64,000 nt of DNA from a bacterium (GCA_030432695.1 JAUILN010000002.1:806001-870000); one strand, 5' to 3'; numbered from the stretch's first letter, positions 1 to 10,427 are shown. Numbers and translations are program-made. The notes: generated by a model not told the origin, from the sequence alone.

Positions 1-272
1 CCGATCAGCACTCCCTGCAAGACCCTCAGCCGACGCGCATCGAGCACGGATCGCCGGGTCTCAGTCTCGGGACCGATCGTACGCGCCGCGGCCTCCTGCT
101 CGGCGAGCGCGCGCCGCGCCTCGGCACGTGCGCGCTCGTCGAGCGAACCGCGTCGGGCCGCGGAGCCGTCCTCACGCATGAGCTCGGCGAGGTTGTCGCC
201 CTGCTGGGCTTCGGCTTCCACACCGGTCGCCGCGGCTTCGTGCTCCAGTGGTTCGCGCTCGTGTTCGCTCAT
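1..272 (-). CDS. Partial charged protein of unknown function, C-terminus off the window
   Basis: Reading starts at ATG 272 and is open to the window edge, giving about 90 residues. The product is rich in Glu, Ala and Arg and looks helical, with no signal peptide and no motif I recognise. GGGAG and GAGG lie just upstream of the ATG and could serve as ribosome binding site. It follows the response regulator at 370-1281 on the same strand with a gap of about 100 bases, so it could belong to the regulatory operon that starts with the sigma-54 activator. A flagellar role is only suggested by the neighbourhood. Confidence 0.6.
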   Translation of the reverse strand, partial: MSEHEREPLEHEAAATGVEAEAQQGDNLAELMREDGSAARRGSLDERARAEARRALAEQEAAARTIGPETETRRSVLDARRLRVLQGVLI

Positions 273-369
273 CCTCGACTCCCGACAGGGGGCGGAGTCG
301 GCAAGCCTTGCCGACCTCGTCCTACTCATCGGCAGCCGAAGGCCCGATCCGAAGAGAACCGTCGGGCGT

Positions 370-1281
370 TCAGGCCGAAGCCCACAACAGGGCTGCAGGC
401 CCGTCGACCGACGGACCCGGGGGAAGCCATGCCGGCAACGGGGCTTCGAGCGCCACGAGTGCACGCCGCATCGCCGGCTCGAGTCCCAGACACGCCACGC
501 AGCCGGCAGCACGCGCCGACCCGATGCGCCCCGCGAGTCGCACCGCGTCGGCGGACCACGGCGAGCAGTCGAGGGCGAACGGCCGGCGCGGCCACGGGAC
601 CGGCGCGGCCGGGTCCGCTTCCAGTGCCACCACCACCTCGATGCCGGCGGGTCGGCCGTCGGCGTATAGACGCCAGCGGGCGAGGCGGGTCAGCGGGTCG
701 ATCTGCAGGTCGCCGCCGAGACGCTCCAGTGCGTCGGCAACCTCCTCCGGCACGCGCAGGATCTCGACTTCGACGATCCCACCCCGCTCGTGGACCTCGC
801 CCTCGGTGCCGGGTGGCAGCAGCGCCACCGCCGATTCGAGGATCTCCTGGACGTCGCGGCTGGTGACGCGAGAGCTGGCGTCGAGCGACCAGGCTTCCGA
901 GCCATCGACGGGCTGGAGAACGGCCCGATCGTCGCCCACTCGACGCGACTCAGCGCCGAGCAGCAGGCTCAGCTCCTCGACCAACGCGGCGGGTCGGACC
1001 GGCTTGGAGAGCACCCGCCGGACCGCGGGATGGTCGTCGACCTCTTCCGGCGATCCGCTGATGACCACACAGGGTCGGTCGCCGGCCGCCTCCAGGATGG
1101 GCCGGGCGTCCTGTCCGTGCAGGCGCCAGTCGGTGACGACGACCTCGTAACGGAACTCCACGAGCCGCTCGACGGCGTCGTGGACCGATCCCACCGCGTG
1201 GACTTCATGACCCTTCAATCCCAGGAAGGCCGCCAGACCTTCGCGGATCCCGACCTCGTCCTCGACCAGCAGGATGGTCAC
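370..1281 (-). CDS. Response regulator with receiver domain and unknown C-terminal half
   Basis: A 303-residue protein starting at GTG 1281, which overlaps the stop of the upstream histidine kinase by four bases (GTGA), so the pair is translationally coupled. Residues 1-120 form a receiver domain: acidic pair in LLVEDE near the start, phospho-acceptor Asp in VVVTDWRL near residue 52, and the conserved Lys in LSKPVRP. The remaining 180 residues show no helix-turn-helix, GGDEF, HD or kinase motif and are not recognised. The protein probably acts by protein contact rather than by binding DNA. Its likely partner is the kinase at 1278-2021. Confidence 0.85.
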   Translation of the reverse strand: MTILLVEDEVGIREGLAAFLGLKGHEVHAVGSVHDAVERLVEFRYEVVVTDWRLHGQDARPILEAAGDRPCVVISGSPEEVDDHPAVRRVLSKPVRPAALVEELSLLLGAESRRVGDDRAVLQPVDGSEAWSLDASSRVTSRDVQEILESAVALLPPGTEGEVHERGGIVEVEILRVPEEVADALERLGGDLQIDPLTRLARWRLYADGRPAGIEVVVALEADPAAPVPWPRRPFALDCSPWSADAVRLAGRIGSARAAGCVACLGLEPAMRRALVALEAPLPAWLPPGPSVDGPAALLWASA

Positions 1282-2021
1282 ACCGACTCCCCGGTGGTCG
1301 GCAACTCGATGCGGAAGCCGGCGCCGCCGAGACGGCTGCCGACCGAGGCGACCGCGCCGCCGTGGGCCGTGACCACCTCACGGACGATCGCCAGGCCGAG
1401 CCCGCTGCTGCCGCGACCGGACACGAAGGCATCGAACAGGGTGTGCTGCAGTTCCGCCGGCACGCCGGGGCCGTCGTCCTCGATCGTGAGGATCAGTCTG
1501 CCGTGCAGCGCCCGCTCACCGCGGATCTCGATGCGGCAGGCACCGACCGCCAACGCGTTCTCGATCAGGTTGTCGAGCGCGCGGCCGAGTAGACGCGGGT
1601 CGGCGTCGAGGACCGCGTCGGGTGCGGAACCGAAGTGCACCTCGGGCGCACGGCAGCGGCATGCCGCGTCGCGCAGCAGCGTCGACAGCCGGACCGACTC
1701 GCGCTCGGGACGGCAACCGCGACCGTAGTCCAGGTAGCTGTGCAGCAGGTCGCCGACGCGGTCGAGGTCGCCCAGGGCGCGCTCCAGGAAACGCGTACGA
1801 GGGTCCTCGGCATCGGTCATCTCGCGGACCACCTCGAGGCTGGTGACCACCGAGGCCAACGGATTGCGCAGCTCGTGCCCGAGCACCGCGCAGACCTGGC
1901 GGCTGCGCGCGAAGGACTCGTCGCCACTGGCGGACTCGTGCTCCGGGGGGGCATCGAGTCGATCGCCTTCGAAACGAACCGCACCGCGGTACTCCGCGGC
2001 GGACGGCAGGGGGGTCGTCAT
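1278..2021 (-). CDS. Sensor-less histidine kinase
   Basis: A 247-residue cytoplasmic histidine kinase. The start at ATG 2021 is supported by a strong AGGAGG eight bases upstream. It has no membrane segment and no PAS or GAF sensor region. The HisKA H-box HELRNPL lies near residue 49, followed by an HATPase_c domain with N-box (LDNLIENAL), G1 (EDDGPGV) and G2 (SGLGLAIV). The gene lies 62 bases after the sigma-54 activator and overlaps the response regulator. The arrangement resembles the FlrB/FlrC type of flagellar control, in which a soluble kinase phosphorylates an NtrC-family activator. The proximity of flagellin and fliD supports that idea but does not prove it. Confidence 0.88.
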   Translation of the reverse strand: MTTPLPSAAEYRGAVRFEGDRLDAPPEHESASGDESFARSRQVCAVLGHELRNPLASVVTSLEVVREMTDAEDPRTRFLERALGDLDRVGDLLHSYLDYGRGCRPERESVRLSTLLRDAACRCRAPEVHFGSAPDAVLDADPRLLGRALDNLIENALAVGACRIEIRGERALHGRLILTIEDDGPGVPAELQHTLFDAFVSGRGSSGLGLAIVREVVTAHGGAVASVGSRLGGAGFRIELPTTGESV

Positions 2022-2083
2022 CCGGATCCTCCTGGGAGCGGGTCGCCGGGGGGTGCGACCCGTTCCGGCTACTGAGACGGGAC

Positions 2084-3511
<1,428 letters not shown>

Positions 3512-3743
3512 GCGGAGCACACCATTCCGTTCGCCGCGTGCCGGGACCGAAGCCCGACGCGCGATCCTTTGCCTTGTGGAAGGTGTGTCGGCAGATTCGG
3601 CGTGGGACTTTTGGGCGGACCGTCGGATTTCTCGGCGCGGGGCAGGGGGAGTGGTGCGGGACGCGACGGGGGCTGTCACAACCCGCCGTTTCGCCGGCAC
3701 TTCCGGCAGGACCGGAGAAGACCTCGACGGCTAGGATCGCGGC

Positions 3744-4032
3744 ATGGAACCGGATCGGGATCTGGGCGCGACACTGCGGGCCGAGACGGTCGAGCTGCCG
3801 GAGTTCGGGGGGCGGATCCTGGATCTCGACCTGACGGCTGACGGGCGTTGGGTCGCGTTGGTGGAGGGCGAAGCGGAGCGGGGTCTGCTCGTGCGGACCG
3901 CGCACGGCATGGTGTTCCCGGTCGCGCCGACACCGAGGCACCCTCGACCCCTCCGACCCGTTCCGCGCCACGCCCGACGGCCGCAGCCTGCTGCACATCC
4001 ACTCCGCCGGCTTCACCACCTGGTCCTGGTGA
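3744..4032 (+). pseudogene. Broken beta-propeller-like gene with internal out-of-frame junction
   Basis: From ATG 3744 the frame encodes about 60 convincing residues, including a propeller-like strand pair ([19 protein letters not shown] and a following strand ending VFPVAP). After about 3930 this frame becomes Pro/Arg-rich nonsense. The +1 frame then gives a natural-looking C-terminus, GTLDPSDPFRATPDGRSLLH and onward to SAGFTTWSW, with a TGA at 4030-4032. Head and tail both resemble WD40/TolB-type repeats, but together they make fewer than 100 residues, far less than a propeller. The simplest reading is a larger gene that lost its middle part out of frame. A single-base sequencing error in a small gene is the alternative. 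Confidence 0.55.
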
Positions 4033-4040
4033 CCCCGATA

Positions 4041-4077
4041 TCTGTCGTAGTTGGTGCCAGGCACCAACCACGACAGA
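4041..4077. repeat. 37-bp palindromic repeat, copy 1
   Basis: A near-perfect inverted repeat with two 18-base arms around a single central A. The arms start and end with TCTGTCG and CGACAGA, and the core is GGTGCC-A-GGCACC. One arm position is mismatched. It lies 8 bases after the stop of the broken propeller gene and 37 bases before the next start. Related copies sit at 19838, 19878 and 47310. It has no T-tract, so a simple intrinsic terminator is not obvious; a REP-like element is an alternative. Confidence 0.85.
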
Positions 4078-4114
4078 AACGGCGTGCGTGGGCACCGATC
4101 GCTACGATGCATCC

Positions 4115-4375
4115 ATGACGACCGATCGGAACCCGTCCGACGACCAGCGCGCCGCCCGTTCCGCCGCGCGACGGCAACGGATGACGATCGAACGGTGCGG
4201 TCTGCAGGACCAGGACGAACCGCTGGTCGGCGGCACCGTCAGCGAACGCTTCGCCCTCGTCGAAGAGTTCAGCCGCGAGTGCTGGCTCCTCTCCGGTCGC
4301 CCGATGCCGACCCTGCCGCGGTCCGAGTGGACGATCCGCGTCCTCCACCTCCAGGACGACCACGACCAGGACTGA
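4115..4375 (+). CDS. Small conserved-looking protein of unknown function (86 aa)
   Basis: ATG 4115 opens 86 codons ending in TGA. The N-terminal third is Arg/Ala-rich. The rest has a compact pattern (RFALVEEFSRECWLLSGRPM then TLPRSEWTIRVLHL) that resembles small proteins often found next to nucleotidyltransferase-like genes, recalled from memory and uncertain. No such partner is present: the neighbours are the broken propeller gene and dacB. It has no signal peptide or membrane segment. It may be an orphaned half of a two-gene unit, consistent with the disturbed sequence and palindrome just upstream. Confidence 0.6.
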   Translation: MTTDRNPSDDQRAARSAARRQRMTIERCGLQDQDEPLVGGTVSERFALVEEFSRECWLLSGRPMPTLPRSEWTIRVLHLQDDHDQD

Positions 4376-4479
4376 GCGAACGCTCCCCTGCCCAGTCTGC
4401 GAGGGGGTCTCGGCACCTGCGCGATTCCACGTTCCGCACACCCGCGCTTGCGGATACACCGGCCCGCCGGGACTCCGCC

Positions 4480-5967
4480 ATGCCACGACCTCTGCACCTC
4501 GCGCTCGCCCTTCTCGCCGCATTCACGAACACTGCGACGACCGCGCAGGAATCGAACGGCACAGACCTCCAATCCCGCCTCGACGCCCTCGTCGCCCACC
4601 CAGCCCTCGACGGCGCGCGCGTCGGAGTGCTGGTCCTCGACCTCGCCGACGGCACCACCCTCGCCGAGCACGACGCCGGCCACGGCTTCATGACGGCTTC
4701 GAACATGAAGCTGATCGCGTCGTCGGTGGCGTTGCAGACCCTCGGCGCGGACTTCCGCTTCGCGACCACGCTCGTTGCCCACGGCCCGATCAGCGACGGC
4801 GTCTTGAACGGCGACCTGGTGCTGGTCGGCAGCGGCGACCCGACCCTCGGCGGTCGGCAGGAGGAACACCCCGCCGCGGTGTTCGAGCGGCTCGCGCACG
4901 AGCTGAAGGTGAAGCACGGCATCACCCGCATCACCGGCAACGTGCTCGGCGACGACGACTGCCATCCCGACGAGGTGATGGGTGAAGGGTGGGCCTGGGG
5001 CTACCAGGGCGACGGCTACGCGGCGCAGGTCTCGGGCCTGTGCTTCGCCGAGAACTGCGTGAAGGTCCACGTGACCCCCAACGGTCCCGACCGCGCGCCG
5101 ACGGTGCGGATCGAGCCGGCGGCCGCCGCGGAGTTCTTCGACGTCGAGAACCGCGCCACGGTCGGCGCCGCGGAGTCGGGCTCCAGAACCTGGGTCACCC
5201 GGCGCCGCGCCACCAACACCATCGCCGTCGGCGGATGGATCGCCGCCGACCGCGACGAGTACGTCGCCACCTGCTCGGTCGAGAACCCCACCGCCTACGC
5301 CGCGCACACGCTGCGCGCGGTGTTGATCGCCCAGGGCATCCAGGTCGACGGCCAGGCGCTCGACCGCGACCAGCGCCCCGAGATGCCGGACCGCTACGGC
5401 GACGAGACCGTGCTCGCCACCCACCACTCGGCCCCGCTCGCCGAGATCCTGGTGACCCTCAACAAGGTCAGCCAGAACCTCTACGCCGAGCAGGTGATCC
5501 GTGCCGCCGCGCGCCACGCCCGCGGCAATGGCGGCATGCCCACTGCCGCCGCCCACGCCAAGGCGACGCTGAAGAGCTACGGCGTCGACCCGACCGGCAT
5601 GCGCATCGCGGACGGCTCCGGCTTGACGCGTCTCAACCTGGTCCGCCCGCGCCAGCTCGCCGCACTCCTCACCGGCATCTGGTCGGGACCGCACCGCGAC
5701 GTCTTCCTCCCCACCCTGCCGATCACCGGCGTCGACGGCACGCTCCGCAACCGCTTCGCCGAAGGACCGGCCAAGGGCCACGTCCACGCCAAGACCGGAT
5801 CCATCTCGAGCGTGATCGGTCTGTCCGGCTTCGTGATGCGCGCCGATGCCGGTCGCCCGCCGCTGGTGTTCTCGATCCTGGTGAACAACTACACGTCGTC
5901 GACCGCCTCGGCACGCGGCCAGGTCGACGCCTTCGTGCACGAAATGGCACGCGCGGCGGGCTGGTGA
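4480..5967 (+). CDS. dacB: D-alanyl-D-alanine carboxypeptidase/endopeptidase (PBP4 family, peptidase S13)
   Basis: The frame is open from 4051, but ATG 4480 is chosen because it gives an immediate signal peptide (MPRPLHLALALLAAF, cut near TTAQES). The mature 495-residue precursor has all three penicillin-binding motifs: SxxK as SNMK (Ser74-Lys77), SxN as SQN near residue 331, and KTG near residue 438. The long insert between the first two motifs is typical of class C low-molecular-weight PBPs such as E. coli DacB. These act in the periplasm, trimming or cleaving peptidoglycan cross-links. Finding a peptidoglycan enzyme here fits the current view that planctomycetes keep a peptidoglycan wall. 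It is transcribed alone, with about 100 bases before and 176 after it. Confidence 0.93.
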   Translation: MPRPLHLALALLAAFTNTATTAQESNGTDLQSRLDALVAHPALDGARVGVLVLDLADGTTLAEHDAGHGFMTASNMKLIASSVALQTLGADFRFATTLVAHGPISDGVLNGDLVLVGSGDPTLGGRQEEHPAAVFERLAHELKVKHGITRITGNVLGDDDCHPDEVMGEGWAWGYQGDGYAAQVSGLCFAENCVKVHVTPNGPDRAPTVRIEPAAAAEFFDVENRATVGAAESGSRTWVTRRRATNTIAVGGWIAADRDEYVATCSVENPTAYAAHTLRAVLIAQGIQVDGQALDRDQRPEMPDRYGDETVLATHHSAPLAEILVTLNKVSQNLYAEQVIRAAARHARGNGGMPTAAAHAKATLKSYGVDPTGMRIADGSGLTRLNLVRPRQLAALLTGIWSGPHRDVFLPTLPITGVDGTLRNRFAEGPAKGHVHAKTGSISSVIGLSGFVMRADAGRPPLVFSILVNNYTSSTASARGQVDAFVHEMARAAGW

Positions 5968-6070
5968 GCCGCGAACACCTGAGTGCCCTACGGTCGCACG
6001 GATCGACTCCCAACGCCGCGATCCACCACACCGTCCAGCGTCGAGAAGTCCCGTTCAGGGACCGCGTGGT

Positions 6071-6097
6071 TCATCTGTCCGGTTGGGAATCCGATAG
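6071..6097 (+). promoter_or_regulatory. Possible sigma-28-like flagellar promoter upstream of flagellin
   Basis: TCCGATAG at 6090-6097 matches six of eight positions of the FliA -10 consensus GCCGATAA. Eleven bases upstream lies TCATCTGT, a poor match (four of eight) to the -35 consensus TAAAGTTT. It sits 47 bases before the flagellin ATG, a suitable distance. The -35 is too weak for a firm call, and a sigma-54 promoter elsewhere in the 176-base gap is not excluded. Confidence 0.25.
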
Positions 6098-6143
6098 ACC
6101 GGAACATCCCGAAGACGAGGACGCCGACGGGGGGAACGACGGC

Positions 6144-6974
6144 ATGGGACTCAGGATCAACACGAACATCTCCTCGCTGATCGCTCAGCGACACGTCAGC
6201 GAGGCCACGCGCCAACTGCAGGACAGCTTCCGGAAGCTCTCGTCGGGACTCCGCATCCAGCAGGCGTCCGACGACGCCGCCGGACTCGCGATCTCGGAGC
6301 GACTCCGCGCGCAGGTCCGCGCCCTCGACCAGGTGAAGCGGAATGCCAACGACGGCATCTCGCTGGCGCAGACCGCCGAGGGCAGCCTCGACGCGGTGAA
6401 CTCGCTGTTGCTGCGGATGCGCGAACTCGCATTGCAGTCCAACAACGGCACCGTCGCAGGCGCCGAGCAGGACGTCCTCGACGACGAGTTCCAGAGCCTC
6501 GTCGCCGACATCAACCGGATCGCCGTGTCGACCAAGTACGGCGGCATCAAGCTGCTCGACGGCACCAACACCACGATCACCCTGCAGATCGGCGTCGGGT
6601 CGACGTCCAACGTCGATACGGTCTCGCTGGTGCTCGGCGATGTCGACGCCACGGCGCTGTCGCTCAACGCTTTGTCGATCGACTCCGCCGCGGCCAGCTT
6701 CTCGACCGTGCTGTCGAACATCGACAACGCGATCGACTCGGTGACCGCACTCCGCGGCCGGCTCGGCGCGATCGCCAGCCGCCTGCACTACACGGTCGAC
6801 AACCTCGGCAACCAGGCCGAGAACCTGGCCTCCGCCGAGTCCCGGATCCGTGACGTCGACGTCGCCGCCGAGACCGCGCGACTCACCAGCGCGCAGATCC
6901 GCCAGCAGGTGGGCCTGGCCGTGTTGGCGCAGGCCAACATCCAGCCGCAGACGGCACTCACGCTGCTGCAGTAG
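6144..6974 (+). CDS. fliC: Flagellin
   Basis: ATG 6144 opens 276 codons with both conserved flagellin domains. The N-terminal D0/D1 region reads MGLRINTNISSL, then LSSGLRIQQASDDAAGLAIS and the NDGISLAQTAEGSL signature. The C-terminal D1/D0 region contains SRIRDVDVAAETARLT and ends VLAQANIQPQTALTLLQ. Between them is a central part of only about 60-70 residues, so the surface-exposed D2/D3 domains are nearly absent and the filament should be thin. The product is exported by the flagellar type III apparatus, probably with help from the FliS encoded at 8493. It is followed by a strong hairpin and then fliD, a normal flagellar order. Confidence 0.96.
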   Translation: MGLRINTNISSLIAQRHVSEATRQLQDSFRKLSSGLRIQQASDDAAGLAISERLRAQVRALDQVKRNANDGISLAQTAEGSLDAVNSLLLRMRELALQSNNGTVAGAEQDVLDDEFQSLVADINRIAVSTKYGGIKLLDGTNTTITLQIGVGSTSNVDTVSLVLGDVDATALSLNALSIDSAAASFSTVLSNIDNAIDSVTALRGRLGAIASRLHYTVDNLGNQAENLASAESRIRDVDVAAETARLTSAQIRQQVGLAVLAQANIQPQTALTLLQ

Positions 6975-7005
6975 GCGGACCGGGGTCCACGCCCCTGGGT
7001 CCGCC
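6974..7005 (+). terminator. GC-rich hairpin directly after flagellin
   Basis: Arms GGCGGACC (6974-6981) and GGTCCGCC (6998-7005) pair over eight bases, and GGGG/CCCC extends the stem inside, leaving a short loop. The first base of the stem is the last base of the TAG stop. No T-run follows, so it may act as transcript stabiliser or partial terminator that raises flagellin expression over fliD. Confidence 0.5.
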
Positions 7006-7098
7006 CGATGCCGCGCCCACCCCCGTCCGCGGCACCCGGCGCCGATCCGCTCAAGTTGCGTGACCTGCCGGCCGACGACCGACGTAGCCCGGTCCGAC

Positions 7099-8469
7099 AT
7101 GAGCTCCTTCGGCGGAATCTCCAGCGGCGGTATCTCCTTCAGCGGCCTCGCCTCGGGCCTGGACACCCGCGCGATCATCAACGCGCTGCTCCAGGCCGAG
7201 TCCCGACCCATGGAGAGCCAGCGCGCCCGACAGGCCGACTTCCGTGCCCGCAGCGACCTGTTCGGACGACTCGGTTCGCTGCTCTCCACCCTGCAGGACA
7301 GCGCGGCCGCGTTGACCCGCAACTCGACCTTCGACGCGCTGACCGGCAGCTCCTCGGCGCCCGGCCGGGTCGGCGTGAGCGTGGGTGAAGGCGCCGTGGC
7401 CGGCAACTGGACCGTCGAGATCGAACGACTGGCGGCGCGCCACGTGCTCACGTCCAACGGCTACGCCGCCAAGGACACCGCCCTGTTCACCGCCGACACG
7501 CTGCGCTTCGTGCAGGACGGCAACACGATCGACGTGGCGGTCGCCGGCACCACGCTCCAGGACGTCGCCGACGCGATCAACGCCGACACCACGCTCGCGG
7601 TCACGGCACGCATCGTCGACACGGGAGACGGCGCCGATCCGTACAAGCTGGTGCTGGAGAGCGATGCCACCGGTGCGGCGCAGGAGTTCACCGTCGAGTC
7701 GGTCGGCGGCGGTCTGGCCACGCTGGTCGAGCAGCTCGGCACCAATGTCGCGTCCGAGGCGCAGGACGCGCTGGTCCGGGTCGACGGCGTGGAGTTCCGC
7801 CGCGCGACCAACACGCTCAGCGGTGCCATCACGGGAGTCACCCTCGACCTGCTCGAGGCCTCCGCCAGCACCGTCGAGGTCACCGTGACCGCCGACCGGA
7901 GCACCAGCACCTCCGCCGCGAAGGACTTCGTAGCCGCCTACAACGCGGTGGTCGACTTCATCGCCACCCACGGCAAGACCGCCGAGGATCCCGCCGAACG
8001 CGGTGCGCTGGCCGCCGACCCGCTGCTCCGATCGATTCGCGACCGGCTGCGCACGGTGCTCGGCTCGGTGGTCTCCGGCACCGGATCCGACGGCCACGCC
8101 ATGCTGGCCCTGGTCGGCTTCTCCTCGGCAACCGACGGCCGACTGACGCTCGACGAGAGCGAGTTCGAAGCCGCGTTCGACGCCGACGCGGACGCGCTCA
8201 CCGCGCTGTTCGCCAGCGACGACGGTATCGCCACCCGCCTCGACGACCTGCTCGACGACCTCGCCGGCACCGACGGCTTGATCGGCACGCGCCGCGACGG
8301 GCTCACCGATCGCATCGACGACCTCGACAAGGCCATCCGTCGCTCCGAGCTGCGGCTGGAGACCCTCGAGAAGAACCTGGTGGCGCGCTTCGCCGCGCTC
8401 GAGTCGCTGCTGGCCCAGCTCCAGGCGCAGGGCAGCGCTCTCGGCGGCTTCGGCAAGGGCTCGGCCTGA
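7099..8469 (+). CDS. fliD: Flagellar hook-associated protein 2 (filament cap)
   Basis: ATG 7099 gives 456 residues. The N-terminus carries the FliD hallmark SGLASGLDTRAIINALLQAE, followed by the helical stretch that caps the filament. The C-terminal half has the FliD_C pattern (AKDFVAAYNAVVDFIATHGK) and ends in a heptad-rich region (ERRL-like helix RSELRLETLEKNLVARFAAL). FliD forms a pentameric cap at the filament tip and guides flagellin folding. The upstream frame is open to 6850, but residues before Met 7099 are not FliD-like. The fliD-fliS-fliT-like order that follows is the standard one. Confidence 0.93.
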   Translation: MSSFGGISSGGISFSGLASGLDTRAIINALLQAESRPMESQRARQADFRARSDLFGRLGSLLSTLQDSAAALTRNSTFDALTGSSSAPGRVGVSVGEGAVAGNWTVEIERLAARHVLTSNGYAAKDTALFTADTLRFVQDGNTIDVAVAGTTLQDVADAINADTTLAVTARIVDTGDGADPYKLVLESDATGAAQEFTVESVGGGLATLVEQLGTNVASEAQDALVRVDGVEFRRATNTLSGAITGVTLDLLEASASTVEVTVTADRSTSTSAAKDFVAAYNAVVDFIATHGKTAEDPAERGALAADPLLRSIRDRLRTVLGSVVSGTGSDGHAMLALVGFSSATDGRLTLDESEFEAAFDADADALTALFASDDGIATRLDDLLDDLAGTDGLIGTRRDGLTDRIDDLDKAIRRSELRLETLEKNLVARFAALESLLAQLQAQGSALGGFGKGSA

Positions 8470-8492
8470 ACCCCAAACCCATCGATCACGAC

Positions 8493-8900
8493 ATGAGTAC
8501 CGCCAACCCTCGTTCCGCCGCCGCGTCCTCGCGCGCGGCCCGCACCTATCGCGAGGAGGCCGTGCTCACCGCGAGCCGCGAGAAGCTGGTCGCGATGCTC
8601 TGCCAGCGCGCCATCCGCGAACTCGAGGGCGTGGTCGAAGCGCTCGAAGACCCGGCACGGCGCCGCGCGCCCGAGACCGGAGACGGCATCGCACGCTCGC
8701 ACGACGTGATCGCGGAACTCCGCGGTGCCCTCGACCTCGACGCCGGCGGCGAACTCGCCGAGAACCTCGACGCGCTCTACGAGTTCTGCCTCGACCGACT
8801 CACCGAGGCCAACTCCTCGCGCGAGGCGCAGCCGATCCACCACGCCCTGACCGCGATCCGTCCCCTCGAAGAGGCCTGGCGTGAACTGGTCCCGAGCTGA
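8493..8900 (+). CDS. fliS: Flagellin export chaperone FliS
   Basis: A 135-residue, all-helical protein 23 bases after fliD. The FliS core motif is recognisable: YREEAVLTASREKLVAMLCQ followed by RAIRELEGVVEAL, matching the usual tyrosine-rich start, L-T-A-S-P-E-K-L-L-x-M-L helix and A-I-R helix. The helix near the C-terminus (NLDALYEFCLDRLTEAN) also fits. FliS binds the disordered C-terminus of flagellin in the cytoplasm and prevents early polymerisation. The last 20 bases overlap the next gene. Confidence 0.88.
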   Translation: MSTANPRSAAASSRAARTYREEAVLTASREKLVAMLCQRAIRELEGVVEALEDPARRRAPETGDGIARSHDVIAELRGALDLDAGGELAENLDALYEFCLDRLTEANSSREAQPIHHALTAIRPLEEAWRELVPS

Positions 8901-9168
8901 GCCCGGCCACGCGCTGGCCGCCCGATACGAAGCGGCGCTCACCGCCCTGCACGAGGGCGATCTGCGCCGGGTCTCGGAGCTGCTGCAGGGCGTCGAACTG
9001 CCGCTCGAGGCAGACGCAGCGGAGGACCCTGCCATCTGGCGCGCGGTCCACGACGCCCACGCTCGCCTCCACGACGCGCTGCGAGACTCGCTGGACGGCA
9101 CCCGCGCCGAGCTCGCGAAGCTACGGCAGGGACGGCGCGCGCTCGGCAGGATGGGGCCGCGAGGCTGA
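8881..9168 (+). CDS. FliT-like small flagellar protein
   Basis: GTG 8881 opens 95 codons and overlaps fliS by 20 bases, suggesting translational coupling. The product is helical (ARYEAALTALHEGDLRRVSE, then HDAHARLHDALRDSLDGTRA) and ends in the short basic tail often seen in FliT proteins. FliT is the chaperone for FliD and usually follows fliS, so position supports the call. Sequence similarity alone is weak. A small unrelated helical protein is possible. No start between 8881 and the next in-frame alternatives is better supported. Confidence 0.55.
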   Translation: MNWSRAEPGHALAARYEAALTALHEGDLRRVSELLQGVELPLEADAAEDPAIWRAVHDAHARLHDALRDSLDGTRAELAKLRQGRRALGRMGPRG

Positions 9169-9191
9169 GCCAGCGCGGGCCACGCAGTGAT

Positions 9192-10226
9192 TCACCGCTG
9201 CACGCGCTCGTAGCTGCACTTGAACGAGCGGTACGGCGCATCGGTGCCGCTGATCGAGTGCGCCTCGAAACCGGTCATGCCGTGCTCGCCGATCTCGATC
9301 ACCGTGCGGTTCACGGTCGGGAGACCCATCGACACGCGCGACTCGACCGACACCAGCTGACCGTCGACCCACCACATCGGCGCGTGCGAGACCTCGCCGG
9401 TGCTGTCGACCATCAGGCTCCAGTAGTGGCCGCGGTCGGGATCCCAGGCGAACGCATTGAGACCCTGCCACACGCCCATCTCCGGCATCGGATCGCTCCG
9501 CGCCTGGCTGATCAGCACGTGGCCGCCGTAGACGGCCCGCACGCGCTCGTTGCCGCCGATCTTCATGGACTCCGGCATGCCCGGCATCGTCATCTCGCCC
9601 TCGAGGCGGAAGTTGCCGGACAGCGCGTCGACCAGCTTCTGCTGCTCGGCGGGAACCTCCATGCCGACGAACGCCGGCCCGTACGCGGGCATCCGCGCCT
9701 CGGCCTTGTGGAACTCGCCCTCGACCTCGGTGAACCACTCGCCGCCGGTAACCGCCTTCTCGTGCCGGTAGGTGAAGCCGTCGTCGGTGAAGTGCCAGGT
9801 CGCCCGGCCGATGGCCAGCTGACCCATGTACTTCGCAGTCGCCATGCTGACCAGCGTGTCCTCGTCGGCCCACGTCAGCTCGCCGAAGATCATCCCGCCC
9901 ATGTTCGAGACCGAGGCATTGAACATCCGGTCGTGGCCGCCGTCCCAGCCATAGACGGTGCTCATCCGCATCGGGGTCGGCGCGCCGAGCCGCACTTCGA
10001 GTTCCTCGTGGACGAAGAAGCCTTCGAACAGCGGGCGGGCCACGAGCGTGGCCTCCCACTTCTCATCGGCGGCACCCTTCGCGGCGCGGGCCACACCGCT
10101 GCCGGTGTAGGAACCGACGAGGCGGTGCAGGCTCTTGGCCTGCTCGGTGGGTTGGGGTGCCTGGGGCTCCTGCGCGGCAAGGGGTGCGACCAGGCAGAGG
10201 ACGGAGAGGAGGACGGGACGATTCAT
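9192..10226 (-). CDS. Exported DUF1579-family protein
   Basis: Start at ATG 10226 gives 344 residues with a signal peptide (PVLLSVLCLVAPLAAQ). The mature part holds two similar lobes of about 140 residues. Each starts with a Leu-Xaa-Gly pattern (LHRLVGSYTGSG and LVDALSGNFRLEGE) and continues with the W-D/G and E-x-x motifs typical of DUF1579, a beta-barrel-like family of unknown role common in planctomycetes. Two lobes in one chain suggest an internal duplication. It converges on the flagellar genes and is divergent from the large protein at 10428, sharing a 200-base promoter gap with it. The longer frame up to 10385 has no signal peptide and is not used. Confidence 0.8.
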   Translation of the reverse strand: MNRPVLLSVLCLVAPLAAQEPQAPQPTEQAKSLHRLVGSYTGSGVARAAKGAADEKWEATLVARPLFEGFFVHEELEVRLGAPTPMRMSTVYGWDGGHDRMFNASVSNMGGMIFGELTWADEDTLVSMATAKYMGQLAIGRATWHFTDDGFTYRHEKAVTGGEWFTEVEGEFHKAEARMPAYGPAFVGMEVPAEQQKLVDALSGNFRLEGEMTMPGMPESMKIGGNERVRAVYGGHVLISQARSDPMPEMGVWQGLNAFAWDPDRGHYWSLMVDSTGEVSHAPMWWVDGQLVSVESRVSMGLPTVNRTVIEIGEHGMTGFEAHSISGTDAPYRSFKCSYERVQR

Positions 10227-10427
10227 GACGTTCGAGCAAACGGGGGTAGGAACGGGCCCGTAGACGGGCGCGGCCAGGCCGATTCGTACATCGATCTGGA
10301 TCCGTCCTGTAACCGGTTCCGAAGGAGCCGCCCACAGGAGAAGCACCCGACCGCTGCCCAGGTCGCGGCAATGCTTGCCACACACTCGCTAAACTGCTGA
10401 CCTCGCCGATCTTCGGCCCGATAGCCC

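Noticed and set aside
4041..4077. The palindrome as a simple Rho-independent terminator.
   Set aside because: The stem is strong but no T-run follows on either side, and the conserved sequence across copies exceeds what a terminator needs. Terminator function by other means is still open.
6071..6097. A firm sigma-28 promoter call for flagellin.
   Set aside because: The -10 is fair but the -35 matches only half of the consensus, so it is kept only as a weak candidate.
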